From positions 1 through 12,916 of the forward strand of contig DCGO01000006.1 in NCBI GenBank assembly GCA_002314605.1: 12,916 nucleotides of DNA, written 5' to 3'. Below, one piece after another: positions 5,441 to 12,916 of the stretch (position 1 is its first letter; every line of letters begins with the position of its first letter). This DNA is from Lentisphaeria bacterium UBA1776 (GTDB lineage Bacteria > Verrucomicrobiota > Lentisphaeria > Victivallales > Victivallaceae). The position numbers and the translations under genes were made by a program. The notes beneath the pieces are model-generated. The model made no database searches. It saw nothing but the letters and a program-made list of their open reading frames with translations, and was not told the origin of the DNA.

Positions 5441-5485
5441 GGTCGGACGGGTCAGACTGGTTGGACTGGTTGGACTGGCAGACCT
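5441..5485 (+). repeat. 9-bp tandem repeat, five diverged copies
   Basis: Units are GGTCGGACG, GGTCAGACT, GGTTGGACT, GGTTGGACT and GGCAGACCT. Phase, unit length and orientation match the array at 777-812, so the two belong to one repeat family. It sits between the tRNA promoter and the pseudopilin terminator, outside any gene. Confidence 0.8.
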
Positions 5486-5498
5486 GGAGAGATGACAC

Positions 5499-5540
5499 CC
5501 GCACGTTACGCACTCCGTACTCACGTGCGGTTACTCAAAT
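5499..5540. repeat. Second copy of palindrome B (diverged left arm)
   Basis: Bases 5521-5540 (TCACGTGCGGTTACTCAAAT) are identical to 118-137. The left arm keeps only CCGCACGT (5499-5506), which still pairs with ACGTGCGG (5523-5530) across a 16-nt loop. As in the first region, it lies near a 9-bp tandem array. Confidence 0.8.
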
Positions 5541-5543
5541 CAG

Positions 5544-5576
5544 AAAAAGGCGGCAATCCCGATCGGTTTTTGCCGC
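5544..5576 (-). terminator. Terminator of the pseudopilin gene
   Basis: On the minus strand TTGCCGC-type arms (5570-5576 with 5550-5556, seven pairs) form a stem whose loop contains the self-complementary CCGATCGG. C and five Ts follow (complement of 5549-5544). It begins 12 bases after the stop codon of the pseudopilin gene. Confidence 0.8.
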
Positions 5577-5588
5577 AGCCCTTTCTTA

Positions 5589-6416
5589 CTAAGGCGTGGC
5601 GGCGTTTTTCTGGGTCTTCCAGTATTCCCAGTTGTTGCCCTGCCAGACATTGGCCTTCTGGTAAACACACCAGTTCTGGTCCCGGTACTCCGCGTGGCCG
5701 TCGATGCTGAGAAAATTGACTCCTGCAGAATGTACTGCGGCCCACTTGTTGTTGCCGTCCGTGGCGCCGAGGGCCAGAATATAGGTGAACCCGGAATTGG
5801 TGGATGCCTGGCCGCCGCTGGAACTGTTTTTGATGTTCGCGGCCCCGGTTCCCGGAGAACAGTCGCCTGAATAGATCAGCCTGCTCGGCCGTCTGATCCG
5901 CGATACTTTCTGGTACTTGACGTAAAAGGTGTACGGATTTTCGGCGCTGGAGGTAAAGGAGTTGCCATTGGCATTCAGACAGTTGATGCCGATGGTGATG
6001 TAGTTGTGCATCGCAGCATACTGGTCATCGGGATTCTTCAGATCCTTTTTGTCCTTCAGGATCGTACCGATCGGGTTGTGACCGGAGGTCGAAGAGGCGG
6101 GACAGATCCAGAGCATCGGATTGTAAGACGCAAAGGGCATCAGTCTCTGATACCAGTAGCGCGTAACACCCTCCCCGTATTCGGATGCCGGGGATTTCGG
6201 GGGGCAGTAGCTGTCGTAGGAATCCGTGTACATGTTGACCGCCACACCGATCTGTTTCTCGCTGCTGATGCACTTGATGGCATGTGCCCGGCTCCGCGCA
6301 TTCCCCAGTGCCGGAAGAAGCATGCTTGCCAGAATGGCGATAATGGCGATGACCACCAGAAGCTCGATCAGCGTGAACACAGAGAGCCCGGGAGATTGGC
6401 GATGTCTTTTCTGCAT
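5589..6416 (-). CDS. Type II secretion-like pseudopilin, H-X9-DG family, 275 aa
   Basis: The N-terminus is a class III prepilin signal: a short basic leader (residues 1-13), then FTLIELLVVIAIIAILASMLLPAL, with Glu at position +5 of the mature chain, forming the hydrophobic assembly helix. Asn/Arg-rich ARSRAHAIKC and the pattern KQIGVAVNMYTDSYDSYCPP follow. Near the C-terminus is H-X9-DG (HSAGVNFLSIDG, about residues 229-240), the hallmark of the large pseudopilin families expanded in Planctomycetota, Verrucomicrobiota and Lentisphaerota. Such proteins are thought to be surface or secretion-associated; the role of individual members is not known. The residue before Phe is Val rather than the usual Gly, seen by me as common in this group's style but not confirmable here. 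The start at 6416 has AAGGAA six bases upstream. The gene is a single unit with its own promoter (6492-6520) and terminator (5544-5576), downstream of the secreted-hydrolase operon. Confidence 0.93.
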   Translation of the reverse strand: MQKRHRQSPGLSVFTLIELLVVIAIIAILASMLLPALGNARSRAHAIKCISSEKQIGVAVNMYTDSYDSYCPPKSPASEYGEGVTRYWYQRLMPFASYNPMLWICPASSTSGHNPIGTILKDKKDLKNPDDQYAAMHNYITIGINCLNANGNSFTSSAENPYTFYVKYQKVSRIRRPSRLIYSGDCSPGTGAANIKNSSSGGQASTNSGFTYILALGATDGNNKWAAVHSAGVNFLSIDGHAEYRDQNWCVYQKANVWQGNNWEYWKTQKNAATP

Positions 6417-6491
6417 TTTCAGTTCCTTATTTCATAGAACACTCGGTCCGGACGGCGAAAAGCCCATCCGATAACGATACTTTTATGGGTA

Positions 6492-6520
6492 ATTATATCA
6501 TATTTTCCCGGAAAAGTCAA
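6492..6520 (-). promoter_or_regulatory. Promoter of the pseudopilin gene
   Basis: Minus strand: -35 TTGACT (6520-6515), 17-bp spacer, perfect -10 TATAAT (6497-6492). The start would be near 6485, giving a leader of about 69 nt before the ATG at 6416. The leader can form a small hairpin (GGATGG with CCGTCC), of unknown meaning. Confidence 0.8.
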
Positions 6521-6543
6521 CCATTCCGGATCTGTCCGCAGGT

Positions 6544-6585
6544 AAAAAAGTGTTATTTTTTTATTTCATAAAATCAATAACACTT
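6544..6585 (-). terminator. Terminator of the LamG-hydrolase-esterase operon
   Basis: A perfect 10-bp stem, AAGTGTTATT (6585-6576 on the minus strand) with AATAACACTT (6557-6548), is followed by further Ts (complement of 6547-6544). The stem is AT-rich and the 18-nt loop can pair further. It lies about 80 nt past the esterase stop codon and just before the pseudopilin promoter. Confidence 0.75.
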
Positions 6586-6664
6586 GTGAGTTCTGAAGCA
6601 ATCCGGCTCCATCCGCTCCCGGATGTCCGTGCGAATGGATCCGGGATGCGGAGGGGAGAGCGGC

Positions 6665-8623
6665 TTACTTTGATTCAAAGGGCGCTGCCGGGAACCCTGC
6701 CTTGTTATACAGATTTCCGGAGGGATTGTTGCTCCAGTTGTAACGGACACGGGTCGGAGCCGGAACTTTTTTGGAGGAAACCACCACTGTGTTGCCGTCA
6801 ATGACCGCACTGTCCGCCCAGAACCACTTGCCGTCCTTGCCGCAGAGGGCAAAGCCTTCCAGCTGGGTGCCGGGAGAATTGCGGACCAGCGGAGCATAGG
6901 CTTTTTTGTATCCGGCGATGATCTGCTTCTCCGGGACCGGTTTGGCGACGAGGCCGCCTTCCAGATCCGTAAGGGTGAGGCGGAGTTTGTCTCCCTCGAC
7001 CTTCACTCCGGAAAGATACGGGCTCCTGCACGCGACTTTCTTTCCGTAGGCCTCGGCAAGCGCACAGGCGGCCAGGCGGTTGCCCGGGGTCTGTTTGTCG
7101 TGGGGATGGATGTCCTGCGCTTCGCCGCAGTCGGTCAGGACCGCCATGCCGGTATGGGGCAGGGCCAGTGCCGCACGCTGGTTTTCACGCTGACGGGTCC
7201 AGCCTGGAGTGGGATTCGGATCCGTGATCTTGTTCTGATAGGCGGCCAGCTGACAGAAGAAGAAGGGCAGATCCTTGTCCATGAACTTTGCCCGCATATC
7301 CAGAATGAATGCCTTGAAAAGTTCCGGATAGTTGCCGGCTCCGGCATTGGCCTCGCCCTGATACCAGATCATGCCGCTCAGCTTGACCGGGACCATGGGG
7401 GCGACCATGCCGTTGTAGAATGCCCCGGGAAGCACAAAGCGCGATGCGGGCAGCAGCGGCTGGGAACGGCCGACTTCGGGGACGAGTACGGGAAGTTCGT
7501 ACTCTCTGTTCATCTCCCAGACGCTGTTCCGGGGAATTGTCAGCTCGCCGATCCTGATCGGCTGGGGGACCGGGCGGGTCCAGCGGGAGTTGAAATAGCG
7601 GAAGGCGAATTCGTTGGAGCCGGCCTTCAGGGCTGCTGCGGGAACTGCGGCGGTGAAGACGCGTTCAAGGGCGATATCGTCGGCTTTATGTTCGGCGATT
7701 TTCCTGCCGTTGACCCAGATTTCGGCCGGGTAGCAGAGGGCGCCCAGATTTACCGTCACGCCCTTGGCGACCTGTTCGGCGGTGAGATCGACATTCCTGC
7801 GGAGCCAGCCGGCGCCGCGACCGTTATAGACAGCGTAGGTGAGCTGTCTCTTCTCCCACTTTTCTGCGGGGACCTTGTCGTGGGGCTTGTCCTGACGGTT
7901 GACTTTCTTTTCCCATTCCGCCTGGGCAATGGTGTACTTGGGGGGATATTCCCTGATCCACTGCTGAACCTGCTTCATATTCCGCTGGAGAAGCGGGTTG
8001 CCCGCAACGGCCTCCGGGCTGAACCACGCCTCAATGGGACTGCCTCCCACCGCCGCGCTGAGGACACCCACCGGAACTTTCAGTTCACTGCGCAGTTTTT
8101 TGGCGAAGAAGTAGGCCACGGCGGAGAAGGAACCCGTGGTATTCTTTGCCGCGATCACCCATTTGCCGTCCAGATCCTTCTGCGGAGTGTCGCGTTTGGC
8201 CGTGTTCACCTGAAAAAAGCGCAGTTCATTGTCGGCGGAATTGGCCATTTCATCCGGGAAACGGTCCTTGACCGCATGAAGCTGGAACTGCATGTTGGAT
8301 TGTCCTGAGGCCAGCCAGACTTCGCCGGTCAGGACGTCCTTTACGACCTTGTTGTTGACTTTCAGTTCATAGGGACCGGCGTTGGCCTTTGAGAGGTCCA
8401 GCGTGACGCACCAGAAGCCGTTTTTGTCCGCCGCGGCGGAAGCGCTTTTGCCCGCCATGGCGACGGTCACTTTTTCTCCCGGACCGGCGTATCCGAAGAC
8501 CCGGGCATCGGCCCTTCTGGCGATCACGGCGTGATCGGAGAAGAGGGCGGGGAGTTTCACTTCCGCAAATACTGCGGAGGTGAGGCAGCACAGAAGCAGT
8601 GCCGCGATCATTGTTTCCTTCAT
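6665..8623 (-). CDS. Secreted sialate O-acetylesterase-type SGNH esterase, 652 aa
   Basis: Signal peptide with cleavage likely after SAVFA (residue 20). An N-terminal beta domain (21-100) leads into the SGNH catalytic core: block I LASGQSNM with nucleophile S109, VGVLSAAVGGSPIEAW (185-200) carrying the Gly-rich block, a block with MIWYQGEANAG (418-428), and the Asp-His pair in DIHPHDK (D504, H506). A beta-sandwich of galactose-binding type (about 264-365) is inserted between the catalytic blocks, as is usual in this family. The enzyme should remove O-acetyl groups from sialic acid or from other acetylated sugars such as xylan or pectin; the exact substrate is not readable. The start has GGAGG seven bases upstream. 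It is the last gene of a three-gene operon, 27 bp after the large hydrolase candidate, and is followed by a terminator at 6544-6585. Confidence 0.93.
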   Translation of the reverse strand: MKETMIAALLLCCLTSAVFAEVKLPALFSDHAVIARRADARVFGYAGPGEKVTVAMAGKSASAAADKNGFWCVTLDLSKANAGPYELKVNNKVVKDVLTGEVWLASGQSNMQFQLHAVKDRFPDEMANSADNELRFFQVNTAKRDTPQKDLDGKWVIAAKNTTGSFSAVAYFFAKKLRSELKVPVGVLSAAVGGSPIEAWFSPEAVAGNPLLQRNMKQVQQWIREYPPKYTIAQAEWEKKVNRQDKPHDKVPAEKWEKRQLTYAVYNGRGAGWLRRNVDLTAEQVAKGVTVNLGALCYPAEIWVNGRKIAEHKADDIALERVFTAAVPAAALKAGSNEFAFRYFNSRWTRPVPQPIRIGELTIPRNSVWEMNREYELPVLVPEVGRSQPLLPASRFVLPGAFYNGMVAPMVPVKLSGMIWYQGEANAGAGNYPELFKAFILDMRAKFMDKDLPFFFCQLAAYQNKITDPNPTPGWTRQRENQRAALALPHTGMAVLTDCGEAQDIHPHDKQTPGNRLAACALAEAYGKKVACRSPYLSGVKVEGDKLRLTLTDLEGGLVAKPVPEKQIIAGYKKAYAPLVRNSPGTQLEGFALCGKDGKWFWADSAVIDGNTVVVSSKKVPAPTRVRYNWSNNPSGNLYNKAGFPAAPFESK

Positions 8624-8650
8624 CTTTCAACCTCCTTGTTGGGTTTGTGG

Positions 8651-11600
8651 TTATTCCAGTGTCAGGTGAATGACGGCAAAATCGTACTTTTCCAGCGCAA
8701 AATACAGTGTCCTGTCGTTGAACGTGCAGGTTTTTCCGTCCAGCAACCGTTTTGCGGAACGGATTTTCCCCGGCAGGACCGCCGTGTAGTTTTTGAGATG
8801 ATCATAGTCCGAAACCACCAGCATGGCCTCCTTGCCTTTTTCGAGGTAAAGTGCCGCCGGTTTGCCGCTGATCTGCACCGGGAATTGCTTGTCCCAGTAG
8901 TTATGGACCCTGACCGAACTCAGACCGTAGCCGAATTTGTAGAGTTCCAGTTTGGCCGTCCAGAAATCCTTTGCTTCCGTCTGGGAATAACTGATTTCAT
9001 GAGTCAGTGCCACCCCGGCGGCGGTCCGCATGGCATATTGGGCCTCCGGAGACTCCAGTACCACCAGCGACAGACCGCAGCCGAGGTTGCCCGCCTGACG
9101 GCCGGAAGAGACGGCCCGGATGTATTCCCGGGTGTAGCGTTCCTGATAGGGTTTCACCCCCCGGTTGTCTTCCCAGTCCACGCTGATCTGGGAGAAGGCG
9201 ACAACGGGGATCAGATTGGCATTGGTCATGTGGACGGTGTTGCGGGGCTGACGTCCCATTTCCAGTTCCATGACCGCAGTCCGGCGGATGAGTTCGCGCA
9301 TGTTGAAGAGTCCCATGGAGGGCTGGATCTTCCCGTTGGGGAGAACGTAACCGGACAGCGCGCCGCTGCGGTTGAAATTGGAGATCAGGAAGGGGCAGTC
9401 CCAGAAAATATCCTGCGTGATCTTCTGCATCATGATCTTCTCCCACCAGATGGCGTAATCCTGATAAGAGGGGACCGGGTCGAGGCCGTAGTCGTCGTAT
9501 TCATAGGGTTTCACCACATCCCGGCTGTTCTGGAATTCGCCGATGCACCAGTCATCAAGGAAGGTGCGCCCCTCGGGATTATCCAGAATGATTCCCCGGA
9601 TATCCGTGTACCAGGTAATGGGTCGTCTGGTGGTGCAGACAATGGCAAAGCCCTCCCGGCTGAGCCGCCGGTAGTAATCCAGATCCTCTTTCGGGCCGCG
9701 ATAGCCCTTCACCCATGCATCGAGGAAGTCGCAGGGGATCGGCTGGGCCTTCCCTTCGGATTGCTTCTTCTTCACGATCTCTTCCATTTTGTTCCACATG
9801 GCCATGTCGTCATCCCGGGGGGTGACCCCGGAGGAGCCGTATTTCCCCGCACCGCCCCGGCTGGGGGAGTTGCCGCGGAACTCCATTTCATAGACCAGAT
9901 ACTGATGCAATTCTTTGCTGACTGAGCCAAGTTTTTCAGAGGGGTAGCCCCAGTGGATCATCCGTCGCCAGTTTTCCGGCATGGGTTTCACCGGAGTCGC
10001 CTGAAATCCCAGTTCGATGGTCCGGGCCTTGTCCAGCTTGACCGGTTCGGCGATGAGGTTGAGTTCCAGATAGACTTTGCCGTTCCTGCGGAGGAGCTGC
10101 TGTGCCGGAAGTTTTTCCGATGGCACCCAGTTGCGGTCGCTTTCCGCAAAAACGGACAGCCCGGAAGTTTCCATGCCTGTCCAGATGTAGGGGACAAAGG
10201 AGGTCTGGATGTGGCGCCGGACGGCATCGCTGCTCTTCCAGACCACGCCGTTTCCTTTTGGGATCGCACCGCCGTAATTGCTGCGGATGAGGTCCGTGCA
10301 AACATGCATCAGACAGACAATCTCCGGATCCATGGGGATCCGGATCTTCAGGGAATCGATCTTTTCGGAACAGGGCTGCAGCGTGAGGTTGTAGCGCATC
10401 ATGCCGTCAAAATCATAGCTGCCCCGGACTGCGGCCTGCAATGTCCCTGCCTGCCAGTTTGCCTTGAATTCCACTTGGGTCGGCGTCTTTTTTCCGATGG
10501 AGAGGGTCCCGGATGCCCGGTGATCTTTGCCGCCCATGCGGGCGGTGATCTCCATTCCGTCATCCGTCAGGAGTTTCCGGGAATCGGCGGTGATCTGCCG
10601 CCAGAGACCGATGCCGTTCATCTCATGATCCCGGAGGATGGTGGAGACGGTGTTGCCCTTCACCCGGATCGCGGTGAAGGGGGGGACCAGGATGTCGCTT
10701 TTGCCGATTTGATTGCCTTCCCACCGGAAGACTTTGCGCTGGAAATGTTTCGTGTAGCGGATTCCCTTGAGGCCGTTGACGGTGATTTCCATGGTGTAGT
10801 CGCCGGAGGGGTTCTGTGTTTTGGTATAAGCTTTGAGATCCGGGACGAACCAGTGAAATTCAGTGATCTTTTTTACCGGTTTCGGCAGGGCTTTTTCCGC
10901 CAGAACTTTGCCCTGTTTATCCTTCAGAAGCAAACTGAATCCGGTGATCCGGCTGAATTCCGAAGCGAAAAGCTGTTCGGCATTGAACTGCAGAAAGAGG
11001 GAGTTGTTGACCGGATAAAAGGCGTACTTGAAGATCACTTTTTCCGCCGTGGAATTTTTCGCCTTGGCGAAGAACGGGGGATTGCCCAGTTTCCAGACCC
11101 AGGATCTCTGATAGAAGATCCGGCCATCTTCGGGGGACCAGACCTTGAGATATGTCTGGGCGGACTCGTTCAGCGCCATCTGGGGGATGTTGTAGCGGAT
11201 GAGCTTTTTCTCTCCGGGAGCCAGCGTCAAAGAGCTTTCGTGATCCACGGAATGGGAATTTTCCGGCTTGAACATATAGCGGTGGAGCAGGGTGACCGGT
11301 TTTGCCGTGGGATTGGAAAACTCCACATCCAGCTGTGGAACCGTGCGCGTGTCATTGCACATCCGGATCATGCGGACCACAGGCCCCTGTTCATCCAGGC
11401 GGACCAGCGGGAGCCCGGCGGGAGAAAAGAATTCGCACTTGGCCCGTCCCCACGCCGTCTGCAGACCGAAGCTGCCGAAGACCAGCCGCCGCCAGTTGCG
11501 GACCACGCGGAACCCGATCTCCTGTCCGTTTTTCCACTCCGCAATACCGAACTGTTTCAGAGGAAGGGCCAGTTCGAAGTTCCAGATTTTGTTTTTGTCA

Positions 11601-12112
11601 TCCGCTTTGCTCTGGTACCGGAATTCGGGTTTCCACACCACCGGCATCCGGTTTTTGCGGCACTCCGCCATATAAGCTCCCCGGGAGGTCACGATAAAGT
11701 GGAATCCGTCGGAGTTTTTATCGTGGGGCCTGGGATAGATGACCAGTTCAAAGCAGTCGTCGAAGAAGGCGAAGGTCCCTGCGTTTCCCGGCTTGGCCCG
11801 GGCCAGCAGACCCGACGGTCCGATGCCGCTTCTGGCGAAAAAGCGGAGATCCGTTCCGTCCGTCCCGACAAAAAAATCGGAAAGTGGAGTGACGATCATG
11901 CCCCCCATCTTATCCTTGCCTATGGACTGCTGGACGGAATATCCCGTCATGCCGGTCATTTTCTGCATTTTCTCCGCCGAGAGGACCGCATCTACGGGAA
12001 GCGGACCCATTTTCGGGACCGATATGACGGGATTCACATCAAACGATGCCTGTTCCGCCAGTACAGATGCGGCGGACAGGAGTACAGCAAGCGCAACAAA
12101 AAAGTGTTTCAT
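8651..12112 (-). CDS. Secreted glycoside-hydrolase-like protein (GH123/DUF6067 type) with CBM9-like N-terminus, 1153 aa
   Basis: Signal peptide ending about residue 19 (SVLA-EQ). Residues 25-235 resemble a CBM9/DOMON-type sugar-binding beta domain: FFARSGIG, DDCFELVIYPRP, WNFELALPLKQFG, GFRVVRNW. Residues 240-700 are further beta-rich modules. Residues 700-1050 look like a (beta/alpha) barrel: MIHWGYPSEK, TPRDDDMAMW (near 769), IPCDFLDAW, ILDNPEGRTFLDDWCIGEF (near 840), DIFWDCPFLISNFNRSG (near 905), then a C-terminal beta domain (1060-1153). The style matches the large DUF6067 / GH123-related proteins abundant in Lentisphaerota. Acidic residues in the barrel are candidate catalysts, but I cannot name them. 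Activity on a glycan is inference from the fold style and from the esterase and LamG neighbours. It starts 11 bp after the LamG gene with only a weak AAGGGA site, so coupling is likely. Confidence 0.75.
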   Translation of the reverse strand: MKHFFVALAVLLSAASVLAEQASFDVNPVISVPKMGPLPVDAVLSAEKMQKMTGMTGYSVQQSIGKDKMGGMIVTPLSDFFVGTDGTDLRFFARSGIGPSGLLARAKPGNAGTFAFFDDCFELVIYPRPHDKNSDGFHFIVTSRGAYMAECRKNRMPVVWKPEFRYQSKADDKNKIWNFELALPLKQFGIAEWKNGQEIGFRVVRNWRRLVFGSFGLQTAWGRAKCEFFSPAGLPLVRLDEQGPVVRMIRMCNDTRTVPQLDVEFSNPTAKPVTLLHRYMFKPENSHSVDHESSLTLAPGEKKLIRYNIPQMALNESAQTYLKVWSPEDGRIFYQRSWVWKLGNPPFFAKAKNSTAEKVIFKYAFYPVNNSLFLQFNAEQLFASEFSRITGFSLLLKDKQGKVLAEKALPKPVKKITEFHWFVPDLKAYTKTQNPSGDYTMEITVNGLKGIRYTKHFQRKVFRWEGNQIGKSDILVPPFTAIRVKGNTVSTILRDHEMNGIGLWRQITADSRKLLTDDGMEITARMGGKDHRASGTLSIGKKTPTQVEFKANWQAGTLQAAVRGSYDFDGMMRYNLTLQPCSEKIDSLKIRIPMDPEIVCLMHVCTDLIRSNYGGAIPKGNGVVWKSSDAVRRHIQTSFVPYIWTGMETSGLSVFAESDRNWVPSEKLPAQQLLRRNGKVYLELNLIAEPVKLDKARTIELGFQATPVKPMPENWRRMIHWGYPSEKLGSVSKELHQYLVYEMEFRGNSPSRGGAGKYGSSGVTPRDDDMAMWNKMEEIVKKKQSEGKAQPIPCDFLDAWVKGYRGPKEDLDYYRRLSREGFAIVCTTRRPITWYTDIRGIILDNPEGRTFLDDWCIGEFQNSRDVVKPYEYDDYGLDPVPSYQDYAIWWEKIMMQKITQDIFWDCPFLISNFNRSGALSGYVLPNGKIQPSMGLFNMRELIRRTAVMELEMGRQPRNTVHMTNANLIPVVAFSQISVDWEDNRGVKPYQERYTREYIRAVSSGRQAGNLGCGLSLVVLESPEAQYAMRTAAGVALTHEISYSQTEAKDFWTAKLELYKFGYGLSSVRVHNYWDKQFPVQISGKPAALYLEKGKEAMLVVSDYDHLKNYTAVLPGKIRSAKRLLDGKTCTFNDRTLYFALEKYDFAVIHLTLE

Positions 12113-12123
12113 TTTTTCCCTTT

Positions 12124-12870
12124 TTATTTCTGAATGTTTTTCCCGGCTTCGGTGTAGAGGGCGGCGATCTCTTCGTTGGTAAGTTTCCGGTTCAGGATCG
12201 TCACTTCATCAATGGCAATGTGATAGCCGCAGCTGTCCCGGGAGCCCACTGCAAAGAGGCTGTGATTCAGCGCCTTTTCCTTGAGTTGTCCGACCTTCAG
12301 CGGTCGTCCGTCCACGGAGAGCGCGATGGTCGAGAGATCCCAGACCGCGACCATCAGGTGCCAGCTCCTGTTTTTCCACTGACAGACATTGCCCGCTTCG
12401 GAAAGATGCACCCCCCGGGATCGTTTGGAATACTGCGCCGTAAAATGGAGTGCGCTTTTGCCGCCCTTGTGGTTATACATTTTTCCCATGACCAGTCCGG
12501 AACCGAAGACTCCGAAGCCGGGTTCCTTCTGAGTCAGGTCCGGCGCTTTTTCCGGCCAGTCCTGCGGAGAGACCCAGACGATCAGTGTTCCAGACTCATT
12601 GGGGTGGAAATTATCTTTTGACGCATAGTAGAGACACCCCTGTTTCAGGGCCTGTCCGCCGAAGACGCCGCCGGGCTGAAACTCCGCCTTGACGATCTCT
12701 TTGACGGGTTTTCCGCTGCCGGAAGCCATATCGGCGTCGGCGGAGCCGGAGTCATAGGAGAGGTGAAAGGTGATGTCGTCCGGGAACATGCCGAGGACCG
12801 GATTCTGCCCGGCATAAAGACTCATTCCTATTCCTGCGGCGGCGAGAACAAGCATTTTTTTCAGTTTCAT
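12124..12870 (-). CDS. Secreted LamG/concanavalin A-like domain protein, 248 aa
   Basis: Signal peptide with basic MKLKK, a hydrophobic core, and cleavage likely after SLYA (about residue 20). The rest is a single LamG-type jelly roll: DDITFHLSYDSGSADADMASG, FQPGGVFGGQAL, GTLIVWVSPQDW, RSWHLMVAVWDLSTIALSVDGRPL, and the family's typical ending IDEVTILNRKLTNEEIAALY. LamG domains bind glycans or act as structural modules; there is no catalytic site. It is first of the three visible operon genes, 11 bp before the large hydrolase candidate, and probably helps bind the same polysaccharide. AAGGA lies seven bases before the ATG at 12870. No promoter is visible in the remaining 46 bases, so the operon may start outside the window. 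Confidence 0.88.
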   Translation of the reverse strand: MKLKKMLVLAAAGIGMSLYAGQNPVLGMFPDDITFHLSYDSGSADADMASGSGKPVKEIVKAEFQPGGVFGGQALKQGCLYYASKDNFHPNESGTLIVWVSPQDWPEKAPDLTQKEPGFGVFGSGLVMGKMYNHKGGKSALHFTAQYSKRSRGVHLSEAGNVCQWKNRSWHLMVAVWDLSTIALSVDGRPLKVGQLKEKALNHSLFAVGSRDSCGYHIAIDEVTILNRKLTNEEIAALYTEAGKNIQK

Positions 12871-12916
12871 CGTTTCATCCTTGCATGGAAGTGATGGGTA
12901 CCTCTAAAAATTCATT

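Noticed and set aside
9953..12133. 726-aa plus-strand open frame opposite the large hydrolase, and similar long frames at 8531-9925, 7100-8308 and 4294-5265
   Set aside because: They are antisense shadows of well-supported minus-strand genes, common in GC-rich DNA, rich in His, Gly, Asp and Arg from complementary codons, and lack signals or family motifs.

Overview
The window looks like chromosomal DNA from a Lentisphaerota (Victivallis-like) bacterium. The evidence is a large H-X9-DG pseudopilin with the N-terminal run LVVIAIIAILASMLLPAL, a cluster of secreted carbohydrate-active proteins of the LamG / GH123-like / sialate-esterase type, moderately high GC with repeat-rich intergenic DNA, and clear Shine-Dalgarno sites. 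The assignment is inference from protein style; no marker gene other than one tRNA is present.

Layout from left to right. Bases 1-319 are non-coding: a perfect 33-bp palindrome, then a near-consensus sigma-70 promoter driving a 74-aa orphan protein (320-544) that ends in a hairpin terminator. Bases 545-944 contain no gene but hold a ~300-bp element with ~35-bp inverted ends, several CGGGTNNTACCCG hairpins and a 9-bp tandem repeat. From 4182 down to 945, on the minus strand, lies a compact three-gene operon: an Lrp/AsnC regulator, a 615-aa fusion of an ornithine/alanine-racemase-like PLP enzyme with an arginase-family (ureohydrolase) domain, and a DMT/EamA transporter. Its promoter sits in a very AT-rich segment flanked by an inverted repeat that looks like an Lrp-type operator.

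Next on the minus strand is a broken gene (4426-5142): the C-terminal half of a short-chain dehydrogenase joined to an intact L-rhamnose mutarotase (RhaM) domain, with its own strong terminator, lying just downstream of a tRNA-Leu(CAA) gene (5279-5363). A second copy of the 9-bp tandem repeat and of the palindrome arm follows (5441-5540). The pseudopilin gene (5589-6416) is a separate unit with its own promoter and terminator.

The right half (6665-12870) is one minus-strand operon of three secreted proteins: a LamG-domain protein, a 1153-aa CBM9-like / GH123-type glycoside hydrolase candidate, and a SGNH sialate O-acetylesterase. Together they suggest binding, cleavage and de-acetylation of an acetylated host or plant glycan. 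The most unusual item is the racemase-ureohydrolase fusion: two of the six canonical arginase metal ligands appear to be missing, so the C-terminal domain may have a different or regulatory job. The linked Lrp regulator and amino-acid-type exporter suggest a self-regulated module for a (D-)amino acid.
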